A stretch of DNA of 52,153 nucleotides, from the NCBI GenBank assembly GCA_022925895.1, contig JAKSYS010000445.1:1-52153 (forward strand), in the 5' to 3' direction. Below the pieces are notes generated by a model. It was not told the origin of the DNA and made no database searches. It worked only from the letters and a program-made list of their open reading frames with translations. Below, in pieces: positions 11,132 through 22,962 of the stretch. Source of the DNA: Fragilaria crotonensis (Eukaryota; Bacillariophyta; Fragilariophyceae; Fragilariales; Fragilariaceae). Each line of letters begins with the position of its first letter. Within the stretch, counting starts at the first letter, position 1. Position numbers and translations under genes: made by a program.

Positions 11132-12401
11132 TCATGCTCGTTTTTGTGTCACTTGTGCACCCTTGAGACCAGCCTCCTCAATCGTTTGCATCAAATCTAC
11201 GAGCGGTTTCGGAGGAAATCCGGAAACGAGCGTAAATGCTTGGGCATTGTTACTGTCCGCCACGACAACATGTGCGGCCAAATCCGCCACAGTGGAAGTC
11301 GTGTTGATAGTAATGACACGACGTTGTCCATTGACCAAACGTACTTGAATGTTTGTGGTGGGCAGTGACGCATCGACTGCGGGAGGTTCCGACGGCAGAG
11401 ATGCGGGATCAATCGTGGCGCTCGATGTGGCAGCAGCCGACGAATCGGCACCTGTCAATGTTGAGGAAGATCCCAACGAATTGCCTTGTCCTGAAAAGGA
11501 CGAAAACGTGTGCACATATTCCTCACTTCTCTTATCAATGAGTCCAACCGAAACATCTCCTCCTCCAAATTCTGCTGGGGCTCGTCCCATGGCAAGTGAT
11601 CGTAGAAAATCGGCATTGGCTGGATCATCAAGACGGCGGTAGGGACCATCGTCCACGACGAAACCGTCGCGATACATGGTAATGGTACGCCGCGGGGGTT
11701 TATCAGCGTTGTCACCTGAGGATGCAGCTTCGGCCCTGCCAAAGACGGCATCCACAAAACCATCCTCGTCATCATCGTCTCCTCGATTTGGTTGTACTGC
11801 GAGGCCGCTACAGAAAAAATGTCGAGTTCTAGTGAGAAACAACAGGCAACAGTCAACAGGCAAATTGAGTGTTGCAATGAAGGACGAGGAGTGGTATCAC
11901 GTTGCTGTGCTGTGTTCTGAGTGGCGGAGAACGATTGCGAACATGATCGTGTGATGGTTGATGATTGTGATCATCAGAGCGATGACGCACATTAACTGAC
12001 AGATGATTCAGTGTGTGACATGGATATGTGATCACTGGTATTGAGTGTCATGTTTATGCACAAGTACTCCAAGCACCCAACATACTGATATCTCGGAACA
12101 GCAGCGGTTCATTCTCGTACCTGCCACATGAATAACATTATTATCACACCCAAATACAAACTCCAAACATTCAATTGAATGATTAGGACTTCACTCCTAC
12201 GCAGTATACTGTACGATCCAGATACAGTACCTAGTTCACCACCGTTCCATAGAACGCACATCACAAGTCCCCAATTCGATTTGGGCCTTACCTTCCTCCT
12301 CCTTGAGCTCCGATTCCACCTACAAAGCGATTATCACGCTCATCATGAGAGTCGTCGTCATCATCCTTCTTATTGCTAAACAAGCCGTGAACGTTGCTCA
12401 T
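11132..12401 (-). CDS. SEP/UBX domain protein (p47/Shp1-like Cdc48 cofactor)
   Basis: Likely adaptor of the AAA ATPase Cdc48/p97. Two exons: 12401-12292 (start ATG at 12401) and 11807-11132, joined by a 484-bp intron with GTAAGG donor and CTGTAG acceptor; the split codon gives Ser37. The total is 261 residues. Exon 1 encodes a short head with RFVGGIGAQGGG that joins to SGLAVQPN, the Gly-rich lead seen before SEP domains. The SEP domain spans about 78-140 (ITMYRDGFVVDDGPYRRLDD) and the UBX domain 189-261, with GFPPKPL at 233-239 in place of the usual FPR loop. There is no UBA domain at the N-terminus, unlike p47. It is divergent from the gene at 13387. Confidence 0.9.
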
Positions 12402-13386
12402 GGCGAATGATTTCAAGATTTTTCGTTGTCGTGGTGATTCTGTCATCGGTTTTTTTTCGATGCGCTTCTCTGTATTGTATGTATGGTACAGTGTACAGGT
12501 GGAACCCCATATCCCGTATCCTATCTCACATAGGCCGATGTATGAATTCGTCCACCGCCATGTCGGATAACACGAAATCTGTCTTCGTCGGACGGAGGAC
12601 GAGCGTTGTAGAACTGGGAAATCGAATGAATCGGATCAAATATCGAAACATCGAAACCACGTATTCCACGCTGAGAAAACCCTCAATATTTTGATACTGA
12701 GGCATATCTTTAAGGTTAGTACTACGTTTTGCAGGAAGGAGCGGCACTAAACTTTGAGAGGGTTTAGCGACTATGATATCTTCAGCCATGAAGTATATAA
12801 AATATCTTTGCTATTGCCATATTTCGTCTAACGACGCCATCCTAGGTGCACCCCTAGAATTGAATCTCTGCAAATGTCTTCGCGGATCAATCGCCAAGGG
12901 CGAGGCGCACCTCACTTTTTGAGGCCACTCACAGATCCCCAAAGGACCAACCAAATAATACGGGGCTGTCATATTATACATACATATCATTCTTCACTTG
13001 TAGGTCTATCGGCGTTGTGTTGAAAGAGATTGCTTTCATCTCTTTCCTCTGCTACACTAGTCAAGGTCTACTTTTTGTTGCATCCATTGCTTGTGCTTTC
13101 ACGACGACGAACAAACATTTAGCGTCTCGAGGATTGTCGAAGCAAAACGTGGGCTCCTACGTTCGACACCACTTAACTCGCAAAAAAAGCTTTGCATTTG
13201 CAAGACTCGACAACCGCACGACGTATTCCATATCGATCCACTGCTTTGTTTTGCATTTCGTTATTCGAGGACACAGGCTCCTGCAGCACAAGCACAATAC
13301 TACGACTTTTTGATTGTCCACAAACAGGACAGTCTCAAAACGGCGGAACCATTTCATCCCATTTCAGCTACATTTTCCAGGCCGCA
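12402..13386. promoter_or_regulatory. Divergent spacer between UBX gene and acylated-protein gene
   Basis: About 985 bp lie between two start codons that point away from each other, so both promoters should be here. An 87-residue minus-strand frame (12526-12789) and short plus-strand frames at 13017-13386 have no recognisable features. The latter stretch is probably the 5' leader of the downstream gene. Confidence 0.4.
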
Positions 13387-14899
13387 ATGGGGCAGTGTTC
13401 CACGCTGCCCTCGGAGGCCAACAACAACCACAGCAACGCCTCGACTCAGGCTTCGTCGTCTGCGTTTAAAGCTAGATACCGTCAAGGCATGACCGAATCG
13501 TCCGACAATTCTGCAACTCCCCTGACAGCATATCATCACGCGCAGCAACACCAGCCGCAAACAAGAGGATACACAACGCATGTGCAAACAGGTGACCCGG
13601 TACAACTACCTCCGAGACCTCAACAGCAATACCAACAACAACCTCCGGTTGTTCCGTTTGGTGCCATGCCACCAAATCCACAACATCGGCAATCGCCAAA
13701 CAGTAACATGCCACAGCCCATGCAAGAAGAACGTGAGCCGGTACCCCCAATGCCCGAAGTGGCTGTCCGACAACGGTGTTACAAACTGAATCTGGAGAGT
13801 GAATACGTTGGAATTCACGCCGCTTCGACTCCCCGACAGGATGGTCAAATCTTTGGTCCATTTGCTGATTATCCACCCCCACTCACCTATTCGGGAAGTG
13901 ACGATTCGTCAACCGGGACCAACCCAACTCATGTGGCCATTCAAACGGCTCAAATCTTTCGAGGCATTACCGTGGCCAAGGATGGAACTATTCTGAGTCA
14001 GAATGCACGTGCGACCCGTTCCAACCGCAACAGCAAAACCAAGAGGGGAGAGAAATCGAGACAAGCGGCCAAGATTGACCAGGCCAAAGACTTGGTAGAC
14101 GAAGCGGTCATGACTGGAAGAGTAAGTGGAGATGGTCGGGAGGAGCCTTCAAAGGAGATAACATGATGTCTGCGATCGATGCGTCCTAACAACATCTCAT
14201 TCCTTTCCTAATATCCAGACTGCTGACGACAAGGAGGCACAAATGGTTTCCCTCATTATCATTGGCGAATACGATGAAATGAAGCAATTGGTTCGCGATG
14301 GTTCCAAGAAATTACGCGATGCTACTGGACTGCCTGATGATTGTCTCCTCGCTGTGAATCGCCCTCGCGGCACCATATCGCCCGTCATGAGCCCCTCCCG
14401 AAAGCGTGTCTCTCCCTACGCTCTCGCAAGTAGTAGTCCCCATTCGGTAAATAGCAATCCTCTGCTGAGTCCAACGTCTAACAAGGCGCGTCATATGGCA
14501 GCCACAGCAAGCGTGGTTCCGCCCAAACTCAAGGGCCATCCTAGAGACCCATCGCGACGCGGTCCTTCTGGAGGCGGGGGCGGTCTCATGGACGATGGAC
14601 GACCCAACTCTCGTCGTGGATTTTCGCCCATTCATGATCCATGCAATGATATGTTTGGAACTTCACTTGGTTTGACGCGAGGTTTCAACTCCATTTGGAA
14701 TTGTGGAGGAAATGTCGGAAGTGGAACAATGACTTCGACTCAACATGTCAACGAACAAAAGGGGTATTCCACCAATGTGGTGACTCCACAACCGCGAAAG
14801 CCGATTGTGGAGGCGAGACATGACAGCAACTACCGCGGGATGAGGAATTCGAAGAGAATTGAAGCACCACCTCAACATCAGGCAGCTGTTAACGCATAA
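13387..14899 (+). CDS. Predicted N-myristoylated low-complexity protein, unknown function
   Basis: Two exons, 13387-14121 and 14219-14899, joined by a 97-bp intron (GTAAGT donor, ATATCCAG acceptor) in phase 0; 471 residues in total. The start at 13387 gives MGQCSTLPSE: Gly2 with Thr6 fits the N-myristoylation pattern and Cys4 could be palmitoylated, suggesting membrane attachment. Residues 10-130 are Gln/Pro/Asn-rich. A more ordered stretch follows at about 140-245, ending in a Lys-rich helix (KRGEKSRQAAKIDQAKDLV). Exon 2 begins with a hydrophobic, charged stretch (MVSLIIIGEYDEMKQLV) and is then disordered and basic. I recognise no catalytic domain. It is convergent with UROD. Confidence 0.8.
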
Positions 14900-15200
14900 G
14901 TACTCGCGTATCTAGTCAGGATTGCTGTCTAAAACGTAGCAAGACTCGTAGAATGCTCGAAACTGGGTTGTTGTCATGCATCGCATCTCGATTTGCATAG
15001 TGTGCTGAGCGTACAAGTAATCAATAGTAGGATGCATCGATCCTCGCTCTATGAGTCTTACGTCACATGCTAGTAAAACCCCTCGACAACAAGCATGAAT
15101 GGGCATCCTTTTCGGAAGATATGAATGGAAACCATTTAGTCCATTAGTGTTGACGGTTCATACTTCACAGAGAATCAGTAACACCCCAACTTTCCATAAA

Positions 15201-16648
15201 TTAATGGCGAAAGTTCCTCACAGTCTCAATAAAACAATGAGCATTCTCTTCTGGCGTCGTCGCTTCGATTCCATGTCCCAAATTCATGACATGCCCGGTG
15301 GGTCCTGCCTTTCTCAAAATCTCTTCCGTGCGTTCCTTGATGACTTCATGACTGGCATAGAGAATTCCTGGATCCAAATTTCCCTGAACTCCGCCTGGTC
15401 CCTGAAGACCACTGGCGGCTCGACTCTTGGCAATGCGTTCTCGTCCTTCGGCCATGTCCACGGTCCAATCCAACGATACCACATCGACACCTGTGGCGGC
15501 CATGCGTTCAATGAGCGCCCCCGAGTGTTTAATGTACACGACAGTAGGAACTTCCGGATGTTGTTCGTGAATCTAATATCATGATGATGATTGTCAAATG
15601 TGCGGTGTGAGAAAAAATACAGGATGGAAATCATGTGGTCTTTTTCTCGAGTTGAACGTCATGACGTACCTTATCCAAGATAATCTTTTGATACGGAGCC
15701 GCAAATTCATCATAATCCCGAGCACTCAAATGTCCGGCCCAAGAATCAAAGATTTGAATCAATTGTGCGCCGTGTTCAATTTGAAAGAGAGCATATTCGG
15801 CAATGGAATCGGCCAATGATTTGAGAATTTGGTGGAGGAGTGCCGGTTCGTTGAATGCCATCTTTTTGATTTCCAGATATTCCTTGGATGTTTTGCCTTC
15901 AACAAGGTAGGTGGCGAGGGTGTAGGGACATCCGACAAAGCCCAAGACTGCCGTTTCTGGAGTAACCTCTTGGCGGAGGGTGCGAAGCGCTTCGGCAACG
16001 AAAGGAGCGGCAGTGGAGGGGTCAATCATGTGCATCTGTGTGTACGAAGGGTTTGAGGGAGGGATACAAAGAATAGGATGAGGAGATGATTCAAGACCAA
16101 CAGTACAATCCAAGTCCAACCCGAGCAGCCAAATTGATGAAAATCAGCGAGACGAACAGTTTGTGGCATACCTTCTTGGCATCTTCGTACGACCGAATTG
16201 GCTCCATGATCGGTCCCTTCTTTTCATCAATCGTAAACTCCATACCCATGCCAGGAAGCGGTGTCAAAATATCAGAAAACAAAATGCATCCATCCGTTTG
16301 ATAGTTCCTCCATGGTTGGAGGGAAACTTCGACTGCAACCTCTGGGATCTCCGATCTCTGTCTAAATGTTGGATACTTTTGGCACAAATCCCGATATTCC
16401 TTGATATGACGACCCGCCTGGCGCATCATCCAAACTGGAGTGCGTTCGACAGTCTCACCACGGGCAGCACGAATCAAGAGCGGATCTTTGGTACTTCCGC
16501 TTCCACTGGCAGTGGAGGAGGTGGCGGCGGCTTCTGTCGTGCTGAAGCGAGCCGTATGTTGTTGGCCACGACTGTGATGCTGGACTGGAACAAAGGCCGA
16601 TGAAACACCGAGGAGGGTAACAAGGACGGCGGAGGATGAGAACTTCAT
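15201..16648 (-). CDS. UROD: Uroporphyrinogen decarboxylase, plastid-targeted
   Basis: Converts uroporphyrinogen III to coproporphyrinogen III in heme and chlorophyll synthesis. Three exons: 16648-16172, 16035-15670 and 15572-15201, with donors GTATGC and GTACGT and acceptors CACACAG and ATATTAG, both introns in phase 0; 404 residues. The N-terminus [19 protein letters not shown] is a signal peptide ending in the Ser-Ala-Phe junction typical of diatom plastid import, followed by a Ser/Thr-rich transit region. Signature 1, [11 protein letters not shown], is at 71-81; the catalytic Asp is in ILFSDIL (Asp126); signature 2, [16 protein letters not shown], starts at 191; NLGHGI near the end supplies the conserved His. 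All expected parts are present and the frame is intact. Confidence 0.96.
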
Positions 16649-17977
16649 GATGATAGTTGTCTTTTATCAGCTGGTCTGGCGTGGGTTAGGCTAGGTTAGA
16701 CTACCGGTAGGCTCCGTCGTTCAGTAGAATCAAATCGGTTGCAGAGAATGTTATTGTGTCGACTTCTCATTGCTCCATCCAACACCAACTTTTCATGATC
16801 CGAGGATAAGTTGAAGTTCAAACGTCCTGTACGTCTTCCGTCAAAACCTACGTGGAATGTTCCTACCTGCCACTTGGAGCATGAAGCATGAAGCATGAAC
16901 AGCATGAAGCAATGAAGCCTTCTGTGAATTGATTCGCAGGGTTCAGGTACTGGCGCATGTACTCCAGTACCAGGTAATGTACGACTAGTACTGAGTGACA
17001 TGCATAGATGCATAGACTTCAGTACAATAAGCTTTCACTGTACTGGAGTACGGAGTTGGGATTACTTGCACTGGAACGTGCTGATGCCCTATGCCCCTAT
17101 GCCCTATCATCAATGCACATTGCACGTAAAGGTCCAATGAAGTCTACAGCAAGGTACATGTACCGGTAGACCTTATGCATAGTATTACCGGGTACCGGTA
17201 CCGTGTACGCCAAAATACCTGGTACCACTGTAGTCCGAGGACTGTACATGGTACTACTACTAGTACAAGGGAATATGTGCAAATACCAGAAACTTCAATA
17301 TAAGCCATAATACATACTCGCATGGTATCATACTTGTACTGTAGAGCTGTTGATACTTGATACTCCGAGTACTACTATTACAAGGTACCTGGTACAGTAC
17401 CTGGTACTATACCAGGTACCTGGTTACAGGGGCTGTATGCATAAATACGACGTACTCCGTATGATACTGTACTCGAGTACATGTCAATCCGATGCGTTGG
17501 ACCGCTGCACCGTTGCACACGTATGAAAACATGTGAAAGGCCAGGTTGTATGATGTTATTCCGAATCCAAGATTTTCGACTCAACGGATCTCGTTTCTCT
17601 CATTCTGAGTTCAGAAGTCTGAAGTACAAGGTACAAAGTAGTTACTTTGCGTTAGACGCTCGGAGAACAGCACTCACTCACACAATGTGCATTCCCTACC
17701 ACATCTAAAGAGCATCTTAGATACATGTGCGTTCGGTAACCATGCTACACACATGTAACACATTTTGTTCCACTAAAGCAACAGCACAGTCGTTGTGTCG
17801 AGTATTTTTATCCACAATTCAACACTTGACGAGAATTTGCGCATCTTGTGAGCTTCATCACCGACCCCCGACTCAACTCCTAAAACATCTCAAGTTCCAC
17901 CAAGTCATTGATACATCGATACATACAAACGTTCCTTGTTGCTGCAATTCGCATACGTTCAGTACTAGTTAGCCATC
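16649..17977. promoter_or_regulatory. Divergent GTAC-rich spacer between UROD and lipase
   Basis: 1.3 kb without a gene, between two divergent start codons. It is dense in short palindromic words built on GTAC (GGTACC, AGTACT, GTACCTGGTAC). By eye I count about 21 GTAC in 17040-17480, against fewer than 2 expected by chance. Both promoters must lie here. Confidence 0.55.
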
Positions 17978-19577
17978 ATGTTCAGGAGCGTCTTTCAAAG
18001 CACGTCCAAGCCCACCACAACCACTGCTGCTCCAGAACAAGCCAAAAAGCCTCGTCGTCGACTACCAGTGTACGAAGAATCGGTCGCCATGTTGGCCGGT
18101 TCGCTTCTCATTTATTTGCTGGCCGATTTGCGCGACATGGTCCGTGCAGGAGAAATCACTGGCAAGACTCTCTTGGAACCGCCCATGACGACGGAACAAA
18201 TCATGCAACAGATTCAGGAGAATAAGGATGCCCTCAAGGCAAGGGCGATGGATCACGAGGATCTTCAAAAACGACTGGATGCTCTCCAAAGTCTCAAAGA
18301 AGAAGGCATTTTCCAATCAATGTTCGGGTCCAAGCAAAATACCATCATGACACACTTTGTCGACACGAATGGTGAGTACTAGATGACGATGGCTCGATCA
18401 ATCGTTGAGAATCGCAAGAAGTCAAACACTTCTTGCTTGTCGCAATGCTGATTCTCACTGCCATGCATATTGTATACAGCCCAAGAAGAAATGGTCCATG
18501 CCATTGTCGTCAATGAAGGACGCAAACGCATTACCGTCATGTTTCGAGGTTCCGTCACGCAAAAGGATTTCGTCCAAGATGCTAAATGTGCTCAGAAGAA
18601 GATTGATATGCCCATTGCCGCTCTTCGAGATGATGTCGACGGTATTCGCATTCATACGGGATTTCATGGTGAGCAGGCTAATACACCATACAGTAGAGGA
18701 AAAGATATCAACCTACATGTTTTCGGATTACGCTAACGCTATGACCTCCTTGTCGTTTCTCGCAGGTTATCTTTTTCATTTCAACAAGGAAACAGGAATG
18801 ACACGTCTCGAGGAAATCATGGTCGACGTAAAAAAAAGTCTCGAAACCTACCGAGGATATGACTTGTACACCTGCGGCCATTCACTCGGTGGAGCACTCT
18901 GTACTCTCTTTGGGTTCTTCGCTGCAGCCGACGACGACATTTGTTCTCTTTTACAGGGCAGTCCAGTCATTGTCTACAGCATTGCCAGCCCGTACGTGGG
19001 CAACTGGAAATTCCGATTTGCCTTTCAACATTTGGAACGACAACGTCGCCTCCAACATTTGCGAATTGCAAATTTGGAAGACATGGTGACACTACTGCCC
19101 TTTGCCGCACCGAAATTGTCGGCACTCTCCCCCGCCCTCAGCATCGTCAAGGGGGCCGGTAATCTCTACAAACACACCGGCATTCGCCTACAAATGACGC
19201 GGCAGCACATTTGTACCATATCGTATCCCAAGGATCAAGATGCTTCGACCGATGAAGAATATGCCAAGGAGGTGCAAGACGCCATGCGATCGGGCAAGTC
19301 GTTGGCACAAGCCTTTTATTACTTGTTGCGACAAGACTTTGATCGCATCGTTCTGTACCACTCGTGTGAAGAATATGAATCGAGATTGGAAAAGTGCAAG
19401 AGTGAACTCATGAAGGTCACGTTGGATGAATTGTACGCCGACAAGAATATCGTAGGAGATATTCTGGATTCCGACTACGAGCCAAAGAAGATGGCGAGCG
19501 GCTTCGCACGTGCCAAACGAACTCTGTGGCATGTGGGAGGGTCGAAAAAATCTTCCAAATCCTTGCTTGGCAAATAA
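17978..19577 (+). CDS. Class 3 (alpha/beta-hydrolase) lipase, membrane-anchored
   Basis: Probable triacylglycerol or galactolipid lipase. Three exons, 17978-18371, 18480-18668 and 18766-19577, with GTGAGT/GTGAGC donors and TATACAG/CTCGCAG acceptors, both introns in phase 1; 464 residues. A hydrophobic segment at about 36-50 (VAMLAGSLLIYLLAD) may anchor the N-terminus. RITVMFRGS is the oxyanion-side strand of this family, and YTCGHSLGGALCTLF carries the nucleophile Ser234. IASPYVGN and NLEDMVTLLPF fit the later core, the Asp of the latter being the likely acid; His in TRQHICT is a candidate third residue. The C-terminal ~150 residues are charged and helical. The end lies 59 bp from the convergent sulfotransferase gene. 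Confidence 0.92.
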
Positions 19578-19636
19578 ACCAAGCGCGAAAATCACGCATT
19601 TGGTTCAGATCGTCGAGCAACGTTTTCACTGAAACC

Positions 19637-20941
19637 CTATTGATCGTTGGTGGGCGGTCGTCGTTGCATTGCGAAGCGACGATCCAAGCATGGGTATCCA
19701 CAACCCCAATCCTTCTCGTAGCAGTCTGTTTCCTTTACATAGACACCATCCGAGGTGCAGGGAGTAATGGCTTCGCCCTCGCAGATTTTAGCCTCTTCCA
19801 TCATTTTCTTGTATTTTGCGAGAGCTTTCTCGAATCGTTCTCGACCCAGACTCTCAATTGTCAAATCTAGACTCCGATTTGCAGCCTTGTACAGTACGAA
19901 GTCTTCGTAGTTTTGAGCGTACCATTCCGGTGATGAAAGGTAGGCCGCAATGGCGGGTGATATGTACGACTTGGCAATCAAGTGACATCCTTGATATCGA
20001 CCAGTGGTATACGAATACTGTCCACTTCTCTTCGCGGAAATGTACAATATGTCGGACGTGTCAAGACCCAACAAGAGCTGAAGTACAACCAGTGACTCGT
20101 GCAGGCGTTCTACAATCATGATCAAGTCATACTGTTTCAGAACGCCAACCACTCTCTTGGTGGCGCGACGCAAATCCTGTACCTTGGTGGGCTCTTCCTT
20201 AGACCACAGAGGTTTTTTGTCAAGACGACCAGTGTGCATGTATCCCACCTGCGCACCGGCCTCGCCACCATATCTTTCATCTGCTGTTTCGTTGGTTGCG
20301 TATCCTAGGGCAAAGTAGAATTTGCTTCTCAATTGCTTTAAAATGTACTCGTCATTCAAAGTGCGTCCCTGATTGGACCCCACGTAAAAGATCCAACTCA
20401 AGGCCCGATGTGCCGGATGTCGAATCGACGAGAACATGAAGGAATGTCTTGGATCGCGCTTGCGAAACAGCCGTGAGTCAGAGTGGCTCATATGGGCCAC
20501 ACACGCTTTTCCAATACGACGACGTCCATAATTCTTTGCCACGCGAATCGTAACACCGGCCAATGTGGACGATGCTGCCTTGTGAACCTTGCTGTAAATG
20601 AGACCAGCAGGAGTTCGCGTGTCAAAGTATGCGGCCGTTCCACACCAAGAATGTGCTGTTGTTGTTGAGTTCCAAGGGGAAAAGACGCGAGGCATGAAAT
20701 TCCAATGGTCGTCCGGGACCATTGGCCAATACTCTCCATCTTGGCCCGAATCAACTGGGAAAAACGCGTTGCCCGCATTCGCCATCACAGTTTTCGCATG
20801 ACTGCTAGTACTTGCTGCCGTCTCCGTCCATCGCAAAGTACCGAGGTGTTCATCAACATTCTTAATGCTCGAGAAATTAGCAATTAGTAACGTCGCCACG
20901 AGACATCTCACACATAAGGTCGATGATCGAATCGGCCTCAT
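19637..20941 (-). CDS. Golgi-type carbohydrate sulfotransferase (copy 1)
   Basis: A single-exon 434-residue type II membrane protein. A hydrophobic anchor at about 10-24 (CVRCLVATLLIANFS) is followed by a lumenal stem. KVHKAASST at 118-126 matches the 5'-phosphosulfate-binding loop of galactose-3-O-sulfotransferase-like enzymes (KxHKxxSST), and FSSIRHPAHRALSWIFY at 170-186 matches the 3'-phosphate-binding Arg/Ser segment. It would transfer sulfate from PAPS to a glycan; the acceptor cannot be read from sequence. Paired Cys near the C-terminus (WGCGYPCLDRRF) may form disulfides. The start MRPIRSS is supported by the matching start of the copy at 31324. It is convergent with the lipase. Confidence 0.85.
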   Translation of the reverse strand: MRPIRSSTLCVRCLVATLLIANFSSIKNVDEHLGTLRWTETAASTSSHAKTVMANAGNAFFPVDSGQDGEYWPMVPDDHWNFMPRVFSPWNSTTTAHSWCGTAAYFDTRTPAGLIYSKVHKAASSTLAGVTIRVAKNYGRRRIGKACVAHMSHSDSRLFRKRDPRHSFMFSSIRHPAHRALSWIFYVGSNQGRTLNDEYILKQLRSKFYFALGYATNETADERYGGEAGAQVGYMHTGRLDKKPLWSKEEPTKVQDLRRATKRVVGVLKQYDLIMIVERLHESLVVLQLLLGLDTSDILYISAKRSGQYSYTTGRYQGCHLIAKSYISPAIAAYLSSPEWYAQNYEDFVLYKAANRSLDLTIESLGRERFEKALAKYKKMMEEAKICEGEAITPCTSDGVYVKETDCYEKDWGCGYPCLDRRFAMQRRPPTNDQ

Positions 20942-21451
20942 ACTTCTCCATAAACAGGAACTTCTCCGCGAAGAGTAAAGAATTTAGGCCCGTTGTTCAG
21001 GCGAACCACGCTCAAGACGTGCTATCATTTTTGACTCCTCTGATTTTCAGATTTTGACCGTTTCCATCGTTCTAACCAATGACCAACTGGCCAACGTGCT
21101 GATGCGAGAATTTTAGTAAACTTTCTTGATGAATTCTTCAGGAGGAATTGGAAAAATTCAAAATATGAGTCGAAATTCTAACTACATGCTTCTTTTTCAT
21201 TGACAATTGGACTACAAGCTACGTTGTACTGTAGTACAAGTAGACTTATCTTTAAAAACCACCTTTTGCAATTTGACAGTCGAACACGTTCGCCTTTCAT
21301 GTTCACTTCAACCCCTATTTTGTTGATGAGTGTGTCAGGTTAAGGGTTAAGGAATGGTCTTACCCGCACGTGACTTGAGTTGGGGCATCCTTTAGCATAT
21401 TGCCACCAAGATTTGATAGGGCCCCACCACCAACTGGGCATGGCACATGGC
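20942..21451. other. Spacer upstream of the sulfotransferase
   Basis: Non-coding, AT-rich. It should hold the promoter of the sulfotransferase. The last eight bases (21444-21451, CACATGGC) are the left target-site duplicate of the next element. Confidence 0.5.
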
Positions 21452-22124
21452 CAGGCCACTTTAATAGTGGCATTTTCTGGGAAAAACCACTATTAGCCAC
21501 TATTAACCTTTCTGGTGGCGCCACTATTAACGAGTTTTTTTACGTAGAATCCATACTACGGCGCATTTGCACACCTTAACTTTACTACGGTAGTACAGTA
21601 CTAGTACATAGCACACACTTCATTGATCATGACTCCGAACAAGAGCAGAAGACACTGTTCAATGAAGGCCATGCCATTGCATATGGCCTCACAGTATGTG
21701 AGCAAGTGGATGCACAGACAGCACAGTCAGTAGTTTCAGTTTCACATCAATTCTGTTTACATTTCAGTCATGATGTGAAGACTTTGAGTGGAGGCTTCTT
21801 AGCCACTGCATTGTTTCCAGGGACATCAATTGTTGAGAGTGACTTATCTGAAGTAAAGTGATGAATGATTGCTGAACTGGTCTTATAGACTTTCTTTTGG
21901 TGGATGGCATTCTGCATTCTACTGCATTCCAAGCAGTTTACAACGCTTCAATCCAGCGTATTCCTACTGTAGACTAGTACTACTTGTACCTGTGGCTCCT
22001 ACTGTAGTAGTGTTTCTGGCGTACACTGGCACGTGACCACTATTAGCCACTATTAACTTTCTGACGGCGCCACTATTAGCTTAATAGTGGTAATAGTGGC
22101 GTCGGCCACTATTAAAGTGGCCTG
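21452..22124. mobile_element. Non-autonomous hAT-like TIR element (673 bp)
   Basis: The left end CAGGCCACTTTAATAGTGGC (21452-21471) is an almost exact inverted copy of the right end (22105-22124, GCCACTATTAAAGTGGCCTG). It is flanked by a perfect 8-bp direct repeat CACATGGC at 21444-21451 and 22125-22132. Ends of the form CAG...CTG with an 8-bp duplication are typical of hAT transposons. Inside, a ~48-bp block containing CCACTATTAGCCACTATTAA appears near 21488 and again near 22038, and TAATAGTGG words cluster near both ends, as expected for transposase-binding subterminal repeats. No transposase frame is present, so it would depend on an enzyme supplied elsewhere. Confidence 0.88.
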
Positions 22125-22233
22125 CACATGGCACATCTATACTCCAATGCCTCACCTTGCCTTCTTTCATCCACCTTACAATCATTCCATGGGAGAGTTT
22201 ATTGAGATGTCATTGTAACATGTGCTGTTGTTG

Positions 22234-22536
22234 TCATTCCCACTCAGGATTTCTTTCACCAACATGATTGATCCTCTCCTGGTCGATTGCCACCAGTCGG
22301 TATGATGGAATGTGACGAACTCGGAGTATAGAGTATACGATAAAAATTAGGTGAATGGGAGCGAGCCACTGCCAATCATTCTCTTCTTCATCCGCTTCCA
22401 CGTGGATCCATACTGCATTTGGAGTGCTTATGTGCTTATCATAGAGCATATCTACTAAAAAGTCGCCTGTCGCATTATGACGAGAAATGAAAAATGGTGT
22501 TTTGGCAAATGAATAGGATCCGGTGGCATCTGGCAT
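22234..22536 (-). CDS. Unknown 100-residue open frame
   Basis: The minus-strand frame has a protein-like composition (FFISRHNATGDFLVDMLYDK, then an acidic patch and a hydrophobic stretch LIFIVYSIL) but no family I recognise. It may be an exon of a gene or a relic. No neighbour suggests a role. Confidence 0.25.
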   Translation of the reverse strand: MPDATGSYSFAKTPFFISRHNATGDFLVDMLYDKHISTPNAVWIHVEADEEENDWQWLAPIHLIFIVYSILRVRHIPSYRLVAIDQERINHVGERNPEWE

Positions 22537-22962
22537 CTGAATCTAAATGGTTTGTGACTACTTGTGTCTTACGTATCATACCTATTTTGAATTCAGTCGA
22601 GTCATCGACGAGGGATGACTGCATAGCAGTTGCAGGACATCCGTAAGGTCCGGATTTTGATGGTAGCTTCCGCTACAGAAGTACGGAGTACTCGGAGTAC
22701 GGCACAATGATTACCAGGACGAGGTGCGTTTCAGGATGTCCTGTGCTGTGTAGTTGAGTACGTACAGAGGACCCCCAACGAAGCCTAATAACATAGAAAT
22801 TCTGCATTCTTTTTTTTTATGTCTGGAATGTCCCCAAGTGAGCTGAAGATTAACACCGCATGTACATTCAGATTCTACGTACCTGTACCGCGCTACTTAT
22901 TTAGTATGAGACTTTGATGCAAACCAGAATACAGCGCGGCTGTCTGGACATATCATAGTATA

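Noticed and set aside
15099-15584. 161-residue plus-strand frame
   Set aside because: Antisense to UROD exon 3, which has clear homology and splice sites.
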